From positions 1 to 10,160 of the forward strand of contig JAQWAJ010000033.1 of assembly GCA_028707745.1 (NCBI GenBank): DNA of 10,160 bases, in the 5' to 3' direction. The notes under the pieces were generated by a model, which saw only the letters and a list, made by a program, of their open reading frames with translations, did not search any database and was not told the DNA's origin. A program made the translations under genes and the position numbers. Shown in pieces: positions 6,572-10,160 of this stretch. The DNA is from Bacteroidales bacterium (GTDB lineage Bacteria > Bacteroidota > Bacteroidia > Bacteroidales > UBA12481). The stretch's first letter is position 1; each line of letters starts with the position of its first letter.

Positions 6572-6611
6572 ACGTAACGCGTTATGATCCTCATCACTCG
6601 TCACTCGTCAC
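6572..6611. repeat. Heptanucleotide repeats between GH127 and lipoprotein genes
   Basis: Two units of the KCGTNAC type (acgtaac, gcgttat; 6572-6585), a 5-bp break, then three units (tcatcac, tcgtcac, tcgtcac; 6591-6611). The last units run across the GH127 stop codon, so the repeat supplies the final codon context. The first pair contains the 10-nt palindrome taacgcgtta. Same family as the arrays at 3364 and 5336. Confidence 0.75.
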
Positions 6612-8617
6612 TTCTTCACCACCGGAAAGCTCGAAATCCTCAGTCTTGCTGCACCCATCGGCACCAGCAGAACCGGCTCTGCCTGCTGATCGGTAACAAC
6701 CGGACTCACCGGCAGTTCTCCAACCAGGAAATGCTCGTCCATCGTCCAGGCGGGTATCTTTTTACCGGTGGCCCGGATCTCGATAGGGGCGTTTGCCAGC
6801 GTGAATGGCATCTCCGAAGAAGGATACTCTTTTTTGGTCACTATAAATGATTTTGCCAGATCAGACTCATCGATCTGCAATCCATAATTCCAGGGGCTTG
6901 CCGGATACACCACCCAGGTGGGCCACTGGTCGGTACCACCGTCACGGACCCAGTTCTCTTCGATTTTCAGCGAAAATGTCAATGGACCGTAATCCACCGA
7001 TACACTGTTTTTGTTGGCGGTCCACGTCCGCAAACCGACCTCCATCGGTAGGGTCAGACTGACCACATCGCCCTTTTTCCATGTTTTCTCAATTTTAATC
7101 AGCTCAGATACATTTTCCAGTGGGAATTTCTTTCCGTTAATCATTACCTCCGGTTTTTTACACCAGCCCGGAATACGCAGATAGAGTGGAAATATGACTG
7201 ATTCTGCAGGATTGACGGTCAATTCGATTTTTCCCTCAAACGGGTATTTTGTTTTTTCGCTGATCGTTACACTGGTACCGTTACCGACTTTTGCAGTAAC
7301 CTCATTTTCAGCATATAATGCTGCTGCTAATCCATTGTCAGCAGTGGCCAGCCAGAGATGTTCGGTAAAATAGGGCCAGCCCTGACCCTGATTATGCTGG
7401 CAGCACCGGTTTCTGTGAGGCGTATAGAGGAACATCGGCCCACCGTTTTCAATAACCGGGCTCTTGGATACGGTATCCGATTGAACAAGGTTCGGGGAGG
7501 TCAGGTACCGCAATGCGGTCATTTCTGCATTCAGCGCTGCAGGATAGGAATTAAAGGCCACATCTTCGCATATATCGGCCCATGAAGGGTCGCCGGTGAT
7601 GGTATAGAGAACTTCAGTAGAGAGCATCATCTCAACCATGCCGCAGGTTTCAACCGCCTGTCGCGGATCGGAGTGGCCCGGACGGCAGTTTTCGTCACCG
7701 GCGAACATTCCCCCTGGAACCTGTCCGTACAATTCTCTGATCTCCTGATAGTTTCTTTCCGAAGCCTTCAGGTGTTTTGAGTCATGACTCTGTAAATAAT
7801 AGGTGGTGGGTTCACCGAAACTCTGGGCCATGTTCACATTGTGCAGATTGGCAATGCTGTCGGTCCAGTTAACCGATTTCCGGTGAATTTTCTGAGCCAG
7901 ATCCAGTAATGCAGCATCCCCGGTGCGATTGTACAGCCAGTAAACACTATAAAGCAGATTCCCGCCGCGGTTTGTTTGCCAGTAGCCGGCAAGGAACTTC
8001 TCCTCCGGAATGGTCTTCAGATAATTGAAATATCGCGTCATCAGGGTGATTACACGCTCATCGTTTGACCAGGTATAATAATCCTGCAGCACATAGAGCA
8101 TAGGCATATTGGGCCAGAGATCATCGCGGCCCGTTTGATCAGCATAAGCCCCGGTACGACCTTTATCGGGACCAAACCACCCGTCGGCTTTCTGACTTTT
8201 AAACACGGCTTCTATCCAGATCTGCGCTTCCTCGATCATCTCTTTTCGCCCCAACGTCCAGGCAAGATTGCTGTAGCCTTTCAACCAGTAAGGCACCTCT
8301 TCCCAGCCATGATCGCCCGATCCGTCGGCACTCAGCCAGGAGTTGTTCTCCTTGATCAGGTATTTGCTGATTTCCCCCAGATGCCCGAAATATCCATCCG
8401 CCTGCAGTTCGAGCTGTTTCAGCAGCCATCCTTTCGGCTTCACCGATCCAACCGGAAGTTGAATAAACGGTGAATTCAGCAATGGAGCCTTGTTTCCCGT
8501 GTAATTACTATTGTTCTTTGCAATATCGGGAAGAGCTGCCGGGGTAACCCGCGGGGCCTGACTGCACCCGGTGAAAGCCATTGCCAGGATGGCTACTAAG
8601 ACAAATGGTTTTTTCAT
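6608..8617 (-). CDS. GH127-family (DUF1680) beta-L-arabinofuranosidase-like lipoprotein
   Basis: 669-residue secreted glycosidase. The N-terminus is a lipoprotein signal (AMAFTGC, Cys18), so it is probably anchored in the envelope. It then carries an (alpha/alpha)-barrel of the DUF1680/GH127 group: SPFIQLPVGSVKPKGWL (49-65), GDHGWEEVPYWLKG (101-114), TNRGGNLLYSVYWLYNRTGD and onwards (216-234). Known GH127 enzymes use a Cys nucleophile held by zinc through a Glu-x-Cys and a Cys-Cys pair. The counterparts here are Glu323-Thr-Cys325 and Cys405-Cys406 (NRCCQHN), with Glu309 in GDENC as a candidate acid/base. A beta-sandwich follows from about residue 430 (IFPLYLRIPGWCKKPEVMINGK). The expected reaction is release of beta-L-arabinofuranose from plant arabinans or hydroxyproline-rich glycoproteins, but the DUF1680 group also includes GH146-type and uncharacterised enzymes, so the exact linkage is inferred. 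It is followed by the BF3164-like gene. Confidence 0.85.
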   Translation of the reverse strand: MKKPFVLVAILAMAFTGCSQAPRVTPAALPDIAKNNSNYTGNKAPLLNSPFIQLPVGSVKPKGWLLKQLELQADGYFGHLGEISKYLIKENNSWLSADGSGDHGWEEVPYWLKGYSNLAWTLGRKEMIEEAQIWIEAVFKSQKADGWFGPDKGRTGAYADQTGRDDLWPNMPMLYVLQDYYTWSNDERVITLMTRYFNYLKTIPEEKFLAGYWQTNRGGNLLYSVYWLYNRTGDAALLDLAQKIHRKSVNWTDSIANLHNVNMAQSFGEPTTYYLQSHDSKHLKASERNYQEIRELYGQVPGGMFAGDENCRPGHSDPRQAVETCGMVEMMLSTEVLYTITGDPSWADICEDVAFNSYPAALNAEMTALRYLTSPNLVQSDTVSKSPVIENGGPMFLYTPHRNRCCQHNQGQGWPYFTEHLWLATADNGLAAALYAENEVTAKVGNGTSVTISEKTKYPFEGKIELTVNPAESVIFPLYLRIPGWCKKPEVMINGKKFPLENVSELIKIEKTWKKGDVVSLTLPMEVGLRTWTANKNSVSVDYGPLTFSLKIEENWVRDGGTDQWPTWVVYPASPWNYGLQIDESDLAKSFIVTKKEYPSSEMPFTLANAPIEIRATGKKIPAWTMDEHFLVGELPVSPVVTDQQAEPVLLVPMGAARLRISSFPVVKK

Positions 8618-8643
8618 AACTACAGAATTGAATTTGATTTGGA

Positions 8644-8675
8644 TAAAAATAGGTTATTGCCGGCAGTCTTACAAA
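8644..8675 (-). promoter_or_regulatory. Candidate Bacteroidota promoter for the GH127 gene
   Basis: On the minus strand, TTTG (8675-8672) is followed after exactly 20 bp by TATTTTTA (8651-8644), seven of eight matches to a -33 TTTG / -7 TAnnTTTG promoter with 19-21 bp spacing. Transcription would start about 20 nt before the GH127 ATG. The final consensus G is an A. It lies in the 101-bp gap downstream of the broken peptidase gene. Confidence 0.45.
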
Positions 8676-8718
8676 AACAAAAGCTCCACTTGCCTGAAAA
8701 GAAATCTGTTATTCATGA

Positions 8719-9710
8719 CTACGTTCTCGACATAACGATAAACTTAACACTGCCAGCCCTTTCACGAACCATTACTTTGGGAGCCTTTAAAGTAAATACG
8801 GGTGTAGTAATCGTGACGTTGTGATAGATTTTGTTTTTGTCTTTCGATTGAAAATCAATTGAATAGGGTTTGTTGGATTTCTTTGGATCCGTATCGATCA
8901 CTTTGATATAATAGAGTTGATTGATTTCCACCGGAACTGGTTTCAGGTCCAGCGAAACCCCGTCGAAGCTGATTGCACCGATCCCATCCGGATACATCTC
9001 AATCAGTCCCAGCTTGTAATTGGTTTTGGTTTTGTCAACATTCCCGGCGACATAATGGCTGATGGGCTTGAAGCTGATTACATAGGTTTGCCCCTCGCGG
9101 GCTTGAAACATCCGGTAGGTGTCATCCCTTCTGTTTATGATTTTTGAATGCTTCTCCCTCAGACTGCCGATCTGGTAAATATCATCGAACCGCCTGATTG
9201 ATTGGAGGCTGTCTGATTCGTTGAGGTTTATGTTTTTACGTAAAACAAGATCCAGCCAGGACCCTGATTCTATCTCTTTCTGCCATCCCTCGAAATATTG
9301 TTGAAGAAGAAGAGCCTCGAAACAACCATAGTCATAGTTTTTCTCATAGATTTCGAGGGTTTTAGGAGTGTTTCCGACCAGCCGCCTGAAGTATTTATCC
9401 AGCAGCGGACCGGTGTTTTTAAATTGAGTGTATTCGGGATCTTGCTCCGGGGTCAGGTTGCTTTTGAATCCTGTTGATAGGCCTTTGCCAGCGACAACCC
9501 TTCGATCTCTGAATACAAGGCAAAATTCAGGCCCGGATTCAGATCGAGATTGCCATAGCTTTCCGGCATGATTTTCTCCTGATAACAATGCATCAGCTCG
9601 TGAATAAATATCAGGATATGATTTTCCGTCGAACCTGGGATGAGTGTATCTCCGGCATTCGTGATATTGAGATCGACGATGGCGACGGGCAATATTCTGG
9701 ATGCGTGCAT
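8719..9710 (-). pseudogene. HExxH zinc-metallopeptidase-like gene, broken by a frameshift
   Basis: Two reading frames join to make one sensible protein. The first (9710-9453) has ILPVAIVDLNITNAGDTLIPG, the zinc motif His-Glu-Leu-Met-His (9602-9588, HELMHCYQ) and LYSEIEGLSLAKAY, whose Glu is a plausible third zinc ligand of a gluzincin. The second (open back to 9588, used from about 9461) continues SNLTPEQDPEYTQF, a helical part, then a beta-rich C-terminus ending at the TAG at 8719. The frames meet at an A4 run (coding strand; 9465-9462). One extra A would restore a continuous product of about 330 residues reading QQDSKSNLTPEQD. The disruption is either a real mutation or a homopolymer sequencing error. 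The start is uncertain: 9710 is the first good ATG, but the domain appears to lack an N-terminus and signal peptide, which may lie in the next gene. Peptidase activity is inferred from the motif only. Confidence 0.6.
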
Positions 9711-9729
9711 GTTGGATTTGTTTTGAGGT

Positions 9730-10158
9730 TTATTGGGCTTTTTTGGCTCCGGCAGGTAAATCAAAAATATTCTCCGGAGCTTCGGCTTGTTCCAGCTTTT
9801 CAATGATAACCACATTTTTTATAGGAGTGGCGATAGGGTTGTCAATCAGCTCGATGATCTTCACCGGGATAACCTGTTTGTTCTTTGACAGCAAATCTGC
9901 CATGGGTTTTCGTGTCGATTGATAGCTCATACTGTTTATGGCAATTTCACGAAACTGCTCTGCCATGTTCCGGTCATCCGGCTTCGTCAGCCAAAACTCA
10001 AGCGAAACCTGATCGAAATCCGCATCGCCATCGGCTGAATAATGATCCGATTTAAATAACCCGGTGGTGTTACCTTTATATTTTAAACTCGTAACCCAAT
10101 CATAAACAGGATTATAACGATTAACCCCGACATACCGGAAATCGATATCTTTTGTGGC
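9730..10158 (-). CDS. Unrecognised protein, partial (N-terminus off the right edge)
   Basis: 142 residues are visible, open to the window edge and ending at TAA (9732-9730). The visible part has aromatic-rich strands (DFRYVGVNRYNPVYDWVTSLKYKG), SLEFWLTKPDD, a short helix MAEQFREIAINSM, and a tail KNVVIIEKLEQ followed by IFDLPAGAKKAQ. The end loosely recalls the 'LFxxPxGYKK' finish of DUF4412/outer-membrane sorting-type proteins, which would make it a complete C-terminus. Alternatively, removing one A from an A6 run (9744-9739) joins it in frame to the HExxH gene downstream through PNKPQNKSN, giving one larger two-domain protein. I do not recognise the family and the two readings cannot be separated here. 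Confidence 0.55.
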   Translation of the reverse strand, partial: ATKDIDFRYVGVNRYNPVYDWVTSLKYKGNTTGLFKSDHYSADGDADFDQVSLEFWLTKPDDRNMAEQFREIAINSMSYQSTRKPMADLLSKNKQVIPVKIIELIDNPIATPIKNVVIIEKLEQAEAPENIFDLPAGAKKAQ

Positions 10159-10160
10159 GG

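Noticed and set aside
9711..9815. Earlier ATG (9815) for the HExxH gene
   Set aside because: It would overlap the end of the upstream gene by 86 bp and adds a basic, family-less stretch; 9710 or an upstream fusion is more likely.

Overview
The window looks like the chromosome of a member of the Bacteroidota, probably a Bacteroidales/Marinilabiliales-type environmental or uncultured lineage. The signs are a BF3164-like lipoprotein, a secreted lipoprotein-type GH127 glycosidase, start codons without Shine-Dalgarno sequences, and TAnnTTTG-type -7 boxes upstream of several genes. This placement is inference from gene content; no marker rRNA is present. It appears to be an ordinary chromosomal region. 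No integrase, transposase, tRNA or CRISPR array is visible.

Layout, left to right. (1) 1-3329, minus strand, transcribed right to left: ribD (riboflavin biosynthesis), a Tat-signal protein with an L-fucose-isomerase-like fold, and a nitrilase-superfamily amidohydrolase cut by the left edge. The last two share an ATGA overlap. (2) 3330-3525: a divergent promoter region carrying a perfect 30-nt palindrome. (3) 3526-5330, plus strand: a compact prmC-recX-osmC operon (release-factor methylation, recombinase regulation, peroxide-type stress). (4) 5331-5396: a heptanucleotide repeat array between convergent genes. (5) 5397-8617, minus strand: a GH127 beta-L-arabinofuranosidase-family lipoprotein followed by a BF3164-like beta-propeller lipoprotein. 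Together they suggest extracytoplasmic plant-glycan handling. (6) 8719-10160, minus strand: an HExxH zinc-peptidase-like gene broken by a frameshift, and a second partial gene upstream that may be the front half of the same protein.

The most striking content is small repeats rather than genes. Three short palindromic elements of two families sit in frame inside the housekeeping genes prmC (two copies, opposite orientations) and ribD (one copy). They appear as extra peptide loops (RFRGND, HPREGGDL, EGDRRSPL) in regions where relatives have short loops. This resembles the Rickettsia palindromic elements (RPEs) that invade coding genes. In addition, three gene boundaries carry tandem heptamers of consensus KCGTNAC. 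An exact 8-bp x 10 array abuts the start codon of the isomerase-like gene. A second 8-bp x 4 array encodes the hydrophobic core of the BF3164-like signal peptide, where slippage would shift the frame.
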